The notes: a model not told the origin generated them from the sequence alone. 64,000 nt of DNA from Sycon ciliatum (GCF_964019385.1 NC_088644.1:37668942-37732941), one strand, 5' to 3'; numbered from the stretch's first letter, positions 1 through 10,852 are shown. Program-made: numbers and translations.

Positions 1-2
1 GC

Positions 3-65
3 ACAATGCATACAATGCATACAATGCATACAATGCATACAATGCATACAATGCATACAATGCAT
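3..65. repeat. Tandem repeat, 9-bp unit
   Basis: Seven perfect copies of ACAATGCAT. Copy B carries only two units at the same place (45,720-45,737), so the array length varies between the copies. Confidence 0.9.
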
Positions 66-1601
66 ACATGTATCATGCACGTAATGATCACATTAGGTCC
101 ATGACAGCATTGATTGCCGGTCTTCTTGTCTTTCTTGACATGTTGACAGATAGCGCTGGGGTGAAACTTGCACACGTGCGTATTCCTCCTGCTGTACCTA
201 CGGCGTGAAACCAAGCCTGTCAGTGTCTTTGGCACCATGGAAGATGAGGCTTAGCTGAGTCTGTGGACCCCTTGCACCGACAATTACGATAAGACGAACG
301 GGAACTGGCAGCTGGCATAGGGACTTCCCATATCTCATTATTATCTAGAGTACGGCCCTACGTGTACCGGTGCATGTAACTCCAAGCAGAGTCAAGGTAA
401 ACATTCCCACGGCTAAGGACGATAGAAATTAAATGTGCTGCCTATCCATGTACATGGAGCATCTATGGGAAAAATGACCAGGGATGGGCGCCGGTACAGG
501 CACAGAATCATTATCACCCACCTCCATTTTGTAAACCACCTTACTTGAGGCAAACAAACAGAGACAAGGCCGCCCATGAGTACGATAAGTCTGACCTAGA
601 CAGTGCCTCCTGACGATCGGAATTCGTCCAGAGAACTTCCTCAGACCTCTCTGCCTGTGCCTCCGGAACGCCACTCAATCTCTTGCTGCATAGCCATCAT
701 GATCAGTGAACAAAGCAAACAAATGAAGTGTCCATTGCCCGGCTATCCTGGATGGGATCATTGGGATGTCTATGACTTTGTGTCTACATTCTCAGGTCAT
801 GCACACATGTAATTATTGAGTTTGAGATCATGTGCCACGACGGCAAGGACGACACCTTGCGAGTCGAAAGGAATTGTTTGGCATAAGCTTCGTTGCAATG
901 GCCCAAGGAGGTTTTGGAGCTCTGCCAATAACATGTAGAACTAGTAGTGAGCTTGTTGGAAACAGGAACAATGCTAAGGCAGTATGGGCGCACGCAGGTG
1001 GTCTTATTATCTTTTGCAAGAAAAATGCCCGACCGCTACCGCGACCACAACAAGTATTACATGAACCGTTCCCACCAACACGTGGATAATTTCAGCCGAG
1101 CGCGCACGTGTTCTGTGGGAAGGGAAAGAGTTGCGCAACAATAGGACAGGGACGCCAACAAACACTGGATTCTTCAAAAGCGCTTCATACGTGTACCGCC
1201 TGCAGCACACATTGTACTGTAGTGTCGGGTAGGTGTTTAAATCAGTAATCTGGACGACCTGGAGGGACGGCGCTGCGCAATGCATGAACATGTACAATGA
1301 CGTAGTAGTTAGGAGTCCTTCGACAAAGTACTTTACATGTACATGTATATTGGATGCAGTGAAAAGTATGTTCTATCCAAGCAACTCTGAAGTTTACTGT
1401 ACTCTACATGACTGTAAATCCTTTTGGTCTCTGCCTGTGTACGAGTACTCACTGTGTTTGTCTGTTGAAATTGTGTGTGCCCAACTGGAAGAAAGGACCA
1501 TGCAACTTAATACTAGTAACCTTGTTTTGCACAGATGTTAGGCAACACAGTTTGCACAAGATGTTGTAAGTACAAAATGTAGAATACGGTAAGTATGGAC
1601 G
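66..1601. other. No supported gene
   Basis: The open frames here are short, carry no recognisable domain and overlap on both strands. The sequence is nearly identical in copy B (45,738-47,387), with small indels at TACATG runs. I see no RNA gene. Confidence 0.5.
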
Positions 1602-1690
1602 GTTGTTGTTGTTGTTGTTCTTTTTATTTGAATTCGCAATACCAAACGGGCAACGGTTGCGATCTCGAGTTGAGTGACTTGACTTGAGGA
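1602..1690 (-). mobile_element. Truncated LINE or SINE 3' end with (AAC)n tail
   Basis: Read on the minus strand, the segment ends in an A-rich stretch followed by an (AAC)n tail (GTT repeats at 1,602-1,619 on the plus strand). It contains the motif CCCGTTTGG. Similar tails with AAACGGG occur at 6,537-6,640 and at the 3' end of the LINE at 30,507-32,867. No coding part remains. The copy B equivalent is near 47,388-47,470. Confidence 0.55.
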
Positions 1691-2982
1691 GGCTTTGACC
1701 ACTACGCAACTGCTTCTCCATGCTCTACGACTAGGTACTGCATTGTACATGTACATGTACATAGTCATGTACATTGTACATGCATGATGGTATCAACAAG
1801 AGCTTCTGTTGAATTACAATTCTGCATGAACACTCTATAGGATACATGCTCAACTGTTATAATTACTTACATGTGCACGACAGCGGGCATACTGGGGTTC
1901 AACCCACTCAACCCTTCTAACACTATATAAGTATATCGCTCCTACAAACACCTTACAATAATGTATAGTGCCGATTGGTGAACTACAGTCCGCCAACTGC
2001 AACAACAGTACAATGTAGTAGTGTTTGAAGTCATCGTGCCCATTTCACCAGGTAATTTAGTTTGCATTGATTCAACTAATACATGTAGCCTTGAAGGCTC
2101 AGGAACTCGCATCGGAACCTCCTCCACCAGTTCACCACCACAAAGAAACGCGCTGGTATTGTTCCCAGGTTCCTATGTACAATGTAAATGGGTATTATCT
2201 CCCATGATGCGCACCTGACCTCGTGTCGAGGCGGTGGTTGAAGTAACTACTCGCATGCCATGCAGATGACAAGATGTCTGAACCTACAGGTTGAGGCGAT
2301 TGATGATTCATAATATTATTGACATTATGGTTTGTATGGAACTGGAATGATTACATCGGCTTGCTGTCATCTTCTGCATTTCTGGCTGGCAAACAAAGCA
2401 AGTAACTTATCGCCTCTGCGCTCCGATGCACAGTAAAGCCGAGTATTCAGAATTTCAGCGCATACACTTGGCAGTGGTCAGAGCATTCCCCGGATTCAGC
2501 AAGTACATTTTCTTAGAATTAATTGCGGGCAGAGCATCGTAATCCAGTTCTCACCCATTCATTCCCCGTGCACGGACCTGCCTTAGCCTACAATACATAC
2601 TAGTACATGTATACCCTAACGTAGGGGACCAGTAGGGTGATATCTACTGTACGTGACTGTGTACATGTTTCAACCCACATGTACACATGTACACAAGTCA
2701 TGTACATGTACAATGTACATAACGATTTTAAAAAGAGGACCAAATGTTTACATGTTTATATCAGGGAGTCGTATGTATTTTACGACTCCCTGGTTTATAT
2801 CTGTAGTTGTCCAAACACTGACCAAGGCATACCTTTACCATTACATGTACATGTACATGTACATGTAAAACCTTTGGTCCCTTCTTTTGGCTACTTGTAT
2901 CCATCCTATCCCCCCCCCCCCCCCCTAGTTAATCCACATTATTATTATTATTATTAAATAATCTACGTGGAGATAAAAGTTT
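1691..2982. other. No supported gene; TACATG runs and small hairpin
   Basis: No credible ORF. It contains TACATG runs (2,690-2,730 and 2,843-2,867), a perfect 12-bp inverted repeat at 2,762-2,773 and 2,781-2,792, a C homopolymer near 2,911-2,926 and an ATT microsatellite from about 2,939. The hairpin is absent from copy B, which has a hammerhead-bearing insertion at the equivalent place. Confidence 0.5.
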
Positions 2983-3122
2983 AATAATAGCTATGAAAAG
3001 TATGAATGCCGCAGACATCACCGCGCAACATGACAATTTGTTCAAGGTTTGGGTTTGTGTGTTTCCAAAATCGATGTTGCGTGGTGATGTCTGCGGCATT
3101 CATACTTTTCATAGCTATTATT
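2983..3122. repeat. Foldback element 1 in (ATT)n
   Basis: Inverted arms of about 48 bp (2,983-3,030 and 3,074-3,122) around a ~43-bp loop, bounded by ATT/TTA microsatellite. It is the first of four consecutive foldbacks inserted in copy A only. It carries no coding content and is probably a small MITE. Confidence 0.8.
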
Positions 3123-3140
3123 ATTATTATTATTATTACG

Positions 3141-3277
3141 AAGTCTGAAGAAAATGTTGAACGGCCTCTGCTGGGATGACGACTACACCATAGCTCAGTG
3201 GTTAGAGCATCGCTGGCTTCAAGCGAAGGTCCCTGGTTCGAGTCCTGGTGGTGGCAGTCAATTTTTTCTTCAGACTT
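3141..3277. repeat. Foldback element 2, with tRNA-like core
   Basis: Inverted arms of about 19 bp with mismatches at 3,141-3,159 and 3,259-3,277, flanked by ATT repeats. The loop is a degenerate tRNA-like sequence (3,183-3,257). Confidence 0.7.
3183..3257 (+). other. tRNA-like sequence (degenerate)
   Basis: It contains TAGCTCAGTGGTTAGAGC, which fits a pol III A box and D arm, and GGTTCGAGTCC, which fits a B box and T arm. The anticodon stem TCGCT/AGCGA pairs perfectly around a 7-nt loop, but loop position 33 is G instead of the near-universal T. The T stem has a mismatch and the acceptor is imperfect. It looks like a tRNA-derived pseudogene or SINE head captured in a foldback, not a functional tRNA. 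Confidence 0.55.
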
Positions 3278-3356
3278 TTCCCGTTTGTCTCTTTCCCTCA
3301 AACCAGTTATTATAATAATTATTATTATTTGGAAAGGATTGGGAGAACTTCATATT

Positions 3357-3505
3357 CAAAGGATCAGTCGGGGAAGTGAACTGCCTGGTCCCATAGCTCA
3401 GTGGTTAGAGCATTGCTCATGACAAGCAGGGTCCCAGGTTCGAGTCCTGGTGGGTCTGGCGTTTTTTCTCTTTTCAGGCAGTTCACTTCCCCGACTGATC
3501 CTTTG
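3357..3505. repeat. Foldback element 3, with tRNA-like core
   Basis: Perfect 31-bp inverted arms at 3,357-3,387 and 3,475-3,505. A second tRNA-like sequence (3,387-3,459) lies between them and ATT repeats lie outside. The architecture matches foldback 2 but the arm sequence is different. Confidence 0.85.
3387..3459 (+). other. tRNA-like sequence (degenerate)
   Basis: It has the same A-box core, TAGCTCAGTGGTTAGAGC, as the sequence at 3,183. The T arm pairs fully (CCAGG with CCTGG around TTCGAGT). The acceptor GGTCCCA pairs with TGGGTCT with one mismatch and one wobble. The anticodon stem TTGCT/AGCAG holds a 7-nt loop, CATGACA, with A at position 33. It is better preserved than its neighbour but still atypical. 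A truncated reverse copy is at 21,196-21,245. Confidence 0.5.
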
Positions 3506-3527
3506 ATTATTATTATTATTATTATTA

Positions 3528-4265
3528 TTTTAGAATTGCGATCAACAGAACGAGCTGAACCGACATTTCACAAAGGCTTTTATTGTTTTCAAAAAACGAG
3601 TGGATACGAAGGCAGTGAAGAACGTGGAGTGTGTTTTCTAGTAGGAAGTCATCAGTGTATAAGCATCTTGCATCTCGTCCTGATTGTTGCAAGGTGTATT
3701 CTGATTCTCCTTTTTCTGTTTTGTGCCGTGCTCGTCATGGTTATAAGTTGCAGTTGAGTGTGTTAGAAGCTGTTTGTCAACGTATTCATAAGCCTGATCT
3801 GTGTGTCCAGAAGGACAGCATTATTCGTTTGAAATTGTTTTAGTGGCAGCTTGTTCTGTCGGTTTGGCTCTGGTTGGCCATGGTGTCATATCTTGTGTCA
3901 CAGTATACTAGTAGTCCTTACAAGTTCGTTAATTGCTTTCGCAGTTTTTCCTGTTATTACCTTAGTGCTAGGATTATCATTTTCATAGGTGTTGTTTCTT
4001 CTCACTCCATTTCTCTTTATTAGTATCTTTCTGGATTGTTTTTCATTAGTACAACGTAGCTTCCTGAGGAGTGTTGTGCGAAAACTAGTTCGAAGTACAA
4101 ATTTTTTGTTCATCAAAAATTTTTTGTTCATCACATTTTTTTCCATATCACATTTTTTCTTTCTTCCACGTTCTTCACTGCCTTCGTATCCACTCGTTTT
4201 TTGAAAACAATAAAAGCCTTTGTGAAATGTCGGTTCAGCTCGTTCTGTTGATCGCAATTCTAAAA
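3528..4265. mobile_element. Foldback element 4 (738 bp, ~100-bp arms)
   Basis: Arms at 3,528-3,629 and 4,168-4,265 are near-perfect inverted copies. The loop carries an ORF fragment that resembles the C terminus of a GIY-YIG endonuclease retroelement. The element is absent from copy B. I see no clear target-site duplication because the site is ATT repeat. Confidence 0.8.
3631..3843 (+). pseudogene. GIY-YIG endonuclease C-terminal remnant (Penelope-like)
   Basis: The frame reads a histidine-containing YKHLASR start, then a cysteine-containing YSD segment, then LSVLEAV, PDLCVQKD and a terminal LKLF before the stop. This order (HL, C..YSD, RA, L.VLEA, P.LC.QK, L.L) is what I know from the end of GIY-YIG domains in animal Penelope-like and related retroelements. 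There is no RT and no catalytic GIY or YIG motif, so it is only a captured fragment inside the foldback at 3,528-4,265. Family assignment is from memory of the pattern, not a search. Confidence 0.45.
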
Positions 4266-5531
4266 CTATTGTCGCCTCGACGCCTATTTACATATTATTA
4301 TTATTATTATTATTATTTGAAACTCGGATGTTGAGCCATAAATAAATGTAGAAGAGAAAAGGACATGAGTACACGTAGTGACGTACTTATACATGTACAT
4401 GCGAGCTGTTGTGCAATACCATTGTACATGTATCTTGTGACCGCGGAGATACACATTACTCATTAGAGCAACTCCATGAATACAGTATTGTTGACAATGC
4501 ACAGCCGGTCAGCCGCCCCCGTACACATGAGAGTCCTCCGGGTCGGTAAAGACAAAGTGCTCAATCAGAGTCCATGTTTACTAGTATTAGTATTCGAACA
4601 GAGCTGCCATTATTTTTACAACGATGATGTGTGGGTGGTGCTCTGTGAGTGTGACCTGCTTGTACATGTACGTTATGTACATGTATTGTATATTCGGAGA
4701 CGTTGATCATAGTGCTTGGCGTCACTAGAAACTACAAGCCACGCACAGTAGATCTACATTTTGTACAATGACTACACTGTATGTACATGACATCCCGTAG
4801 AATGCCTCGTGCTTTGTGGTATGCTCCACGAAGTATTCAAGACTTCGATAACTGTTACCTATGTCCATGTTTGGTGCACGCGTCACATGTTCTCGTTCTG
4901 TATGACGACATGGGCAACCTCGTTTGGCGGGCATGATGTCATTTTGACGGCCACTAGTACTTGTAGTAAGTTGTACTAGTACTAGTAGTAGTAGTGGGCC
5001 AGTGGCCCAGTCTGGGCCAGTGCAGACATTATCATGTCGACAGCCCACGCCACATCTCAGCCTCAGGTGCGACGATAGTGATGGGTAGAGTTGGCACATG
5101 GTAGCATAGTTTTGTAACCATACTGCATTACTGGCATACGGCTGGCCTAGCTGTACTGGGTTGACCTGGTTGTCAGTACTCAGGCTCTCACTCTCAGCAG
5201 CATGCTAGCAGTGCAGTGGGATGTTTCGTGCGTCACACGGCGTGCAAATCTCAGCTGGAGCTAACTGAGCCTGTCAAACTGTATGACAAGTCATGTACAT
5301 GTACATCTGGTACATGGCAGCTAGGGAAAATGTCCAGACCTCACACCCACGCGCACAGACTCTGTACAGCTAGCCATCAATAGGCATCATGTACTGATGT
5401 TGTGATCGATCAGGCCATGACGTCAGTGGCTAGTCCACAACGTGCAACCGCATGGCTCCATCATGTACATTTACAGTACATGATTAATCTAGGACTAGGG
5501 CTAGCTGGGTACCTGATGTCGTTTAAAATCA
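4266..5531. other. No supported gene
   Basis: It starts with another ATT microsatellite (about 4,291-4,318) and then collinear sequence shared with copy B from about 4,361 (49,148 in B). TACATG runs are frequent. No ORF has a recognisable domain. Confidence 0.5.
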
Positions 5532-5539
5532 GTACAGTA

Positions 5540-5940
5540 AGATCGGGCGCCGAAGAACGCAGGGGCTCGAGCGCAGCCTAGGAAAGTTCTTAAATTTTTG
5601 ATTCTAGCCAGACCGTTCTTATTCACACGCGCACGCGCGGGGCGAGTCGAGTGACGTCATGACGTTTGTCGTGTGTAGTGCAATGTAGTACTTCTAAACT
5701 AGTAAAAGTAAAGTTTGCACGTCCGCGTTACCACCGGCTAAACTAGTGGGTGTCGTAAATGGGAATGACTGTACATGTAGCAGTTACTGTTTAAACGTGT
5801 ACATGACATGTACTCACCTCCCATACTTATACAATGTAGTGTGTTCTTAAATCTGATAATTCTAGCCTGGACTGTTCTTAAATTTTGCCGGTTTTCCAGC
5901 CTGGGTGTTCTTCGGCGAGGTGTTCTTCGGCGCCCGATCT
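5540..5940. mobile_element. 401-bp TIR element, hAT-like 8-bp target duplication
   Basis: The terminal inverted repeat begins AGATCGGGCGCCGAAGAAC and its inverse ends at 5,940. It is flanked by GTACAGTA (5,532-5,539) and GTACAGTT (5,941-5,948), a 7/8 match consistent with an 8-bp target-site duplication. It has no transposase ORF, so it is non-autonomous. Copy B has uninterrupted flanking sequence at about 50,355, so the element is an insertion in copy A only. Confidence 0.7.
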
Positions 5941-5948
5941 GTACAGTT

Positions 5949-6162
5949 GTCATGACCGGGGAGAGGGCCAGACATATCTCAGGATTCTACGATTCCAGGT
6001 TTTTTTACGGAAATATACCAGGAGTCCAGATACCCATTCCTCACCCTCACCACACAAGAATACCAAAGCTTCACTCTAGAACCAAGTACATGTAGGTCCA
6101 AGCACGAACAACAGAGAAGCAAGAACAACAACAACAACCGATCGACGCAAAGCAAAAATAAT
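5949..6162. other. Rest of copy-A-only segment
   Basis: About 200 bp that follows the TIR element and is also missing from copy B. It ends with CAA-rich sequence before the shared sequence resumes. No gene is recognisable. It may be a second insertion, or a deletion in B. Confidence 0.4.
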
Positions 6163-6192
6163 TGTACATGTACATGTACATGTACATGTACA
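6163..6192. repeat. TACATG hexamer array
   Basis: A run of alternating TGTACA and CATG, which is self-complementary. Equivalent blocks of different length occur across the window, for example at 62,605-62,745, 63,642-63,683 and 63,905-63,932. In copy B this block is shorter. Confidence 0.85.
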
Positions 6193-6536
6193 TTGTATAT
6201 GACATAAGTCATAATATTATACATTGTGCGACCACAATACGTAGCCAGTCTCTACATCGGTTACATACATGTGTGGCGGGCCTGGAGGCAAAACAACCTA
6301 ACAACTCGTTACTAACTTTATTAAAACAATTCTCTACACATGTACATGTACATAATCTGCGGACAGCATGTACATGTACATGTAGAAATGCGCAATTTGC
6401 ATGTGCGTAACTGCATTATGCTACATTTTACAAATATTCACAAGTACCATTATTCACAAGCTTGATTGACGGAAAAGGGAAAACCTCGGCCGCATACCCC
6501 TGGCCGTGCCAACCTACATGTACAATTTGTATGTAG
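6193..6536. other. No supported gene
   Basis: This sequence is shared with copy B (50,410-50,752). It holds only short frames and TACATG runs. Confidence 0.5.
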
Positions 6537-6640
6537 TTGTTGTTGTTGTTGTTGAAATTTTATTTTGTATCACAGACCAAACGGGAAATGGTGCCCAATA
6601 TTATGATGGCGATAAAATAGTGCACGGCAGTATTACCACT
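6537..6640 (-). mobile_element. Truncated LINE or SINE 3' end with (AAC)n tail
   Basis: On the minus strand the segment runs through a short conserved 3' end with CCCGTTTGG, then AAAATAAAATTT, then (AAC)6. Copy B (50,753-50,850) has a shorter tail of two units. The 3' end resembles that at 1,602 and that of the LINE ending at 30,507. Confidence 0.5.
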
Positions 6641-7454
6641 TTCATCCTTTTCAGCGTGTGAGACTTCATTCACTCGTTTTCTCTTTCTTTTCTTCTTCTT
6701 TTTACTAATTTTAGGAGATTGAGTGTTTCTTACATACATGTACATGTACGTGTACCTTCATCTGCTCTTGCTTTACGCCTTCTTTTTGACGGTTGCTGCT
6801 GCTAATTTGGATTGGAATAAAAACGATTCGCCCACCACTAGTAGTAGTACATGATGTAGTAGAAATGACCGTTGCGTTGACCGCGTATATGAAAAATACA
6901 ATGATGTAATAATACTAATGATGGGTCCTTGACTAGGTCATCAAGACTCATCATGATTCATGGTCAAACCCAAAGGACGCACGTGCGTGCACGTGCGGGC
7001 TGCGGGGTAGTACTAGTGTCTGCCCAGTTTTCGTGTTAGTGAAACTGCCTTCCTAGGTTCATTGCATGTACAAAGGTTGAAAGGCACCATCCAGTCACAT
7101 CTCGTGGGAACACTTTACTACTACTGTACACTGTCTGTAGTATAGTTCAGTGCAGTAGAGGTCAGAGAGGTGATCTGAGCACGTCTAGGTACGTCTGCTA
7201 CTCTTCGGTCGGTGCTGGACACGTCTGCTAGAATGTTCGATCGTCCACTCCACTTGTAGGCTAGGCCACACTCAAGTCTAGATCGTGAACGATTACCACT
7301 CTTGCGCACCGACACTATTTTGTTTACCTGCAAGTGTTAATAAAATCAAAACAGTCGGCAAAACATCACAAAGCGGTTCTTATACATGTACATGTACATT
7401 GTACTTGTACTTGCACATGTACATGACTTGTACATTTTACTGGAATTATGGACA
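6641..7454. other. No supported gene
   Basis: It contains a TAG/CTA tract at 6,836-6,863 that is expanded to a long (TAG)n in copy B (51,035-51,120). The frames are short and unremarkable. Confidence 0.5.
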
Positions 7455-8449
7455 TTATGTGATCTTTGGCCTGTCCTTACCCTTGGCCTTGGCCCTGATT
7501 CTGCGATCCGAATTTTCGCACACATCGTGATCTTCATGCACATCTGTCAGCAAGATGTCCGGTACGTTCCTACCTGTACAAGTACGTCTGTCTACATTGT
7601 ATGTGCAAAGGCAGAACGCGTGGGCAGAGGCTCCTCTATCAGACCGCTCCTGCTCGCCCCAGCCGCAATGAACTGGCAAGGTCGTGGGTCTTCGCGAAGG
7701 CACATGCCAGATCACTGAAACGCTTTGGCCCAGTTTGGGGAGTCATGCATGATTGCGGACAACACCTTTCCACTGTAAGTCTTGTTGGTAACTGCACAGT
7801 TACGAGGAATCTCACTTTAATTAAACAATCCAGCCCAGGGTACAACTGGTCTGCCACCAACTGATTGTCACGAAACAATCAACAAAACCTAACCGTCACT
7901 CGAAGCAGAGTTATAAGATCTGCTCCGAGGCCGAATCGTTCAGACCTTCAATTGTTGTTGTAGTGCGGAGTTCACAAAGCAGAAATAATAATTGGTATTA
8001 GAGCGCTGCCATTTCTTTCTGGCTTCCATGTTCCATACTTACAGTTAGCTAGCATTTTAAACTGCTTTCTTCCAATTACTCCAGCACGGCAGCAGCAGTT
8101 TGCATTACCAGTCGACTGTAAAACGTTACTAAAACGCCTCTGAGTCATTGCATAGTAGATCTGTAGTGACCTCACCTGGAATTACTCCTAGATCTTCAGC
8201 CTTCTGTGTGAAACACGCTGCCAGTTGTTTGGACGTGCAAGCTTGTGCTGCGGTGTGGATACAATTCTTACAGTCGTGGACGTGCTTGTGCATGCTGGAA
8301 ATCTCTGCCAGCGCACATTGTATCTCTGTAGCAGACCTCACCCTCTGCAAGCCCGCGCGCGTCTCGCCGGCCAGACAACACCGAGTTGACCTGTCCGACG
8401 ACCTGCATGCTGCAGGCAGACTGTGACGCGCGGTCTGCGCACTCCACAA
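7455..8449 (-). CDS. Possible spliced gene of unknown function
   Basis: Three minus-strand stretches look exon-like. (1) 8,176 up to at most 8,449 is open and reads EIQCALAEISS then CIHTAAQACTS and KAEDLGVIPG, ending at a CAG/GTGAGG donor. (2) 8,043-8,115 is 73 nt, bounded by TTTTACAG and a perfect GTAAGTAT donor. (3) 7,455-7,573 follows TTGTACAG, reads RNVPDILLTDVHEDHDV and ends in a basic tail, DRPKIT, then stop. Exon 1 spliced directly to exon 3 keeps frame; exon 2 needs a different incoming phase. Against it: the differences between copies A and B in exon 1 that I checked all change amino acids. The family is not recognised. It would diverge from the plus-strand gene at 8,722 across a GC-rich shared upstream region. 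Confidence 0.28.
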
Positions 8450-8649
8450 TCCAGCCCGGCCGAGATCTGCAGACGGGGCCTGTCGATGTCGCTAGCAGTA
8501 CGCACTCTGACAACTCGCGCGCCACAGACAAGCAGCAACCAAACATAAGCGTGGCTTGACACTTGACAGGAATTTGCTATCTCGGAATTGCTAGCTGAGG
8601 ACAGTGACGCGTGACACTTGCGCAAGAGCGCCTACTTGGACCAGTACAC

Positions 8650-8656
8650 TATAAAA
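8650..8656 (+). promoter_or_regulatory. TATA box of the small gene at 8,722
   Basis: TATAAAA lies 66 bp upstream of the ATG, which places transcription start near 8,680 and leaves a ~40-nt leader. The copy B equivalent (52,923-52,929) is identical in sequence and spacing. The upstream 8,340-8,600 region is rich in CG dinucleotides. Confidence 0.65.
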
Positions 8657-8721
8657 GCCGTGACAGGCCGAGTTATCCATCAGAATCTTTATAACCCTGT
8701 GAGAATTAGTCGTCTGTAATT

Positions 8722-9177
8722 ATGAACTGCAACGAAAGCAAAGCCCTGCTGGACAGCGCTTCCTCGACGAACGAACAGCGTGATCAGAACCTATCAGCGG
8801 AACTTCATTGCCTTGCAACAGCCATCCTGCCCCGCAGTTGTCTGTCGCATTGTGTGGAAATGGCGGCGCTTCTCCCCGTGCTATATTTCCTCCCTGTGCT
8901 AGCAGTCCTGACCATCCTCCTGGTTTTATTCGTGGTTTCGATCTCCAACTCCTGTCCTGAGACGACCCCCAAGCACGCTGCAGGTGATGATCTGCGATGC
9001 TGGTTTGAAAGCAGTCGGCGAGGCGGCTCTCTGGCCCGAAGACAGCACCTGACACTGCCGGTTTCCAGGAGTCACACACCAACAGCGCCATCGCCTGTCT
9101 CGCCTATGCTAGCACTGCGGCTATCCCCAGATCACTCTCCAAGGGCGGGCCGCAGGCGATTCCTCTTCCGAAGATGA
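8722..9177 (+). CDS. Small single-pass membrane protein, unknown family
   Basis: 151 aa. The N terminus (~45 aa) is polar. One strong hydrophobic segment follows at about residues 49-75 (ALLPVLYFLPVLAVLTILLV and onwards). The remainder is a basic, Ser/Pro/Arg-rich tail. There is no obvious cleavable signal peptide because the hydrophobic stretch is too far in, so a signal-anchor or tail-anchored topology is likely. Support for coding: a TATA box upstream, and against copy B only two substitutions over 456 nt, both silent third-position changes, plus one indel five codons from the end. That indel makes this copy end LFRR, while copy B ends LFEDD. It could also be the first exon of a longer gene. 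No family is recognised. Confidence 0.6.
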   Translation: MNCNESKALLDSASSTNEQRDQNLSAELHCLATAILPRSCLSHCVEMAALLPVLYFLPVLAVLTILLVLFVVSISNSCPETTPKHAAGDDLRCWFESSRRGGSLARRQHLTLPVSRSHTPTAPSPVSPMLALRLSPDHSPRAGRRRFLFRR

Positions 9178-10599
9178 TTAGACCGTTTAGCAATGCCATG
9201 TCATAGAACTTACGTTGAGCTCTTGAGAACAATTCTTGAATCTATAACGCATAATTATCCGAATATAACCTTGACCCCAAAAGACTATTATTATCCGCAA
9301 CGCTTAATTAAATATGTTCCCAACACTCCAATGGTTACAACCTCGGAGAAGAATACAGACGTCACTATCAGGAATTTCACAATGCGTACATGTATACGAT
9401 TTAAACTTTCCTATTATCAAATCTTCTATTTCTCTATGCAACATTCGTCCTATTCTCGTCCTCTATCATTGATGCCAACTCGAGTAATGCTTGAGCGTCT
9501 TATTCACTGCCCTTTCCTTTATCATCATCTGGAAAGACAGAATCTATTTATCAACTAAAGATGTTGTGATGTTTACTTCTCTGGTGGATAGGTACAATGT
9601 AATTGCTAAGTGCATGGTCTGTCCCACGCAAATCAAGGTGAATGCAAGTGCACGCATGAGCAGTGACTCAGAAGACAAACTAGCCTTCGCATCCGCAGGC
9701 CACCACTATGCCTGTTCAGCTTAGTGGCGAATGCAGCTCTTTGTGTACAATAATAATGTGAATTGTATTGTACTTGGGGAATTGTGTGTTGCCCCCTACA
9801 CAATTCCCCAAGTATCGCCGAATGCAGCTTCTAAAGCGGTGGGCGGTGAGTAGACCAGCTCACCAGCATGCTAGCAAGTGGTCAAAGACCGAAAATCCCA
9901 TTCACTGCATCCATGTTTTCCTCGTGCCATGGCCTCAGCACATAGTGTCCAAAGCACTCCGACAAAATTAATCGGAAGTCGTGCATGATTCACTTCGATC
10001 CGTCTGTGTGCGTTTGCACTTTGCAAAGTTTGGTTTCGTGTTTTGTGTGGCTCGTCTGCATTCAGTCAGTGTGCAGTGGTGTGGGGTTCTCAATCTTATG
10101 CATGTACAAGTACTTTCCTGTTCAGAAGTGCTGCGCCTCGAGCTCCTGTGAAGTTTGGTTGAGCTCGTTTGGCTTTCTCCCTCCCCACTTGAGAATATTT
10201 GCACCAAACGGCCAACTGGAATGGAGAAACGCATGACACATTATGATTGCCATTCAGGCAGTGTCAGTCAGCGTGACAGTGTGACAATGTGACAAATCCA
10301 TGTTACGTATTAAACATGACATAGGTATGTACATGTATATTATGTACAATGTACAAGGTACCTTGTATGCCAGGTAGAGAGCTAGCCAGAGAGGGAGTGT
10401 ACGTCATGACTAGTCTTGTTGACTCGTATTTGTATTCATCTCCAAACGCCATTGTCCTCAGGAATGAACGTTTCATTTTTCTGCGGGCCCTTCTACTGCC
10501 AGTAGTACTGGTATGAATGACCGATGGTAAAAGAAACAAAACAACACCTCTACTCTAGTCTCTACGTACATGTATGTACATGCGTGAACGCACAACGCA
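9178..10599. other. No supported gene; one hairpin
   Basis: The downstream flank of the small gene is collinear with copy B. A hairpin of about 15 bp sits at roughly 9,774-9,813 (GGGGAATTGTGTG paired with CACAATTCCCC) and is also present in copy B. Open frames of 60-120 aa here have no domain features. Confidence 0.5.
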
Positions 10600-10780
10600 T
10601 TGTTGTTTGAATTCTTTATTCTCACGATGGCCAGTCGACAATAAGAGATAGTGCTGTGGTTGTTGTTGTTTTTTTGAATTCTTTATTCTCACGTTGTTGT
10701 TGTTGTTGTTGTTTTTTGTTTTTTTTGAATTCTTTTATTCTCACGATGGCCTGTGGCCATGGCGCCAATAAGAGAAACAG

Positions 10781-10852
<72 letters not shown>
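10600..10852 (-). mobile_element. Three stacked LINE/SINE 3' tails with long (AAC)n
   Basis: The motif GAATTCTTTATTCTCAC (once with an extra T) occurs three times at about 10,611-10,745, each next to a GTT tract. The last tract is 66 bp long (10,784-10,850). On the minus strand this is a repeated short 3' end followed by (AAC)n, as if tails inserted into tails. Copy B has a contracted version (54,880-54,990). Confidence 0.55.

Noticed and set aside
3183..3459. Functional tRNA genes
   Set aside because: A and B boxes are present, but position 33 is not T, acceptor or T stems have mismatches, and both sit inside foldback elements.
7857..7890. CTGATTG followed by GAAAC as a hammerhead
   Set aside because: The core reads CTGATTG, not CUGANGA, and no closing stem I can form.
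9193..9558. 121-codon frame downstream of the small gene
   Set aside because: In copy B an indel shifts the frame, and there is no domain or promoter.
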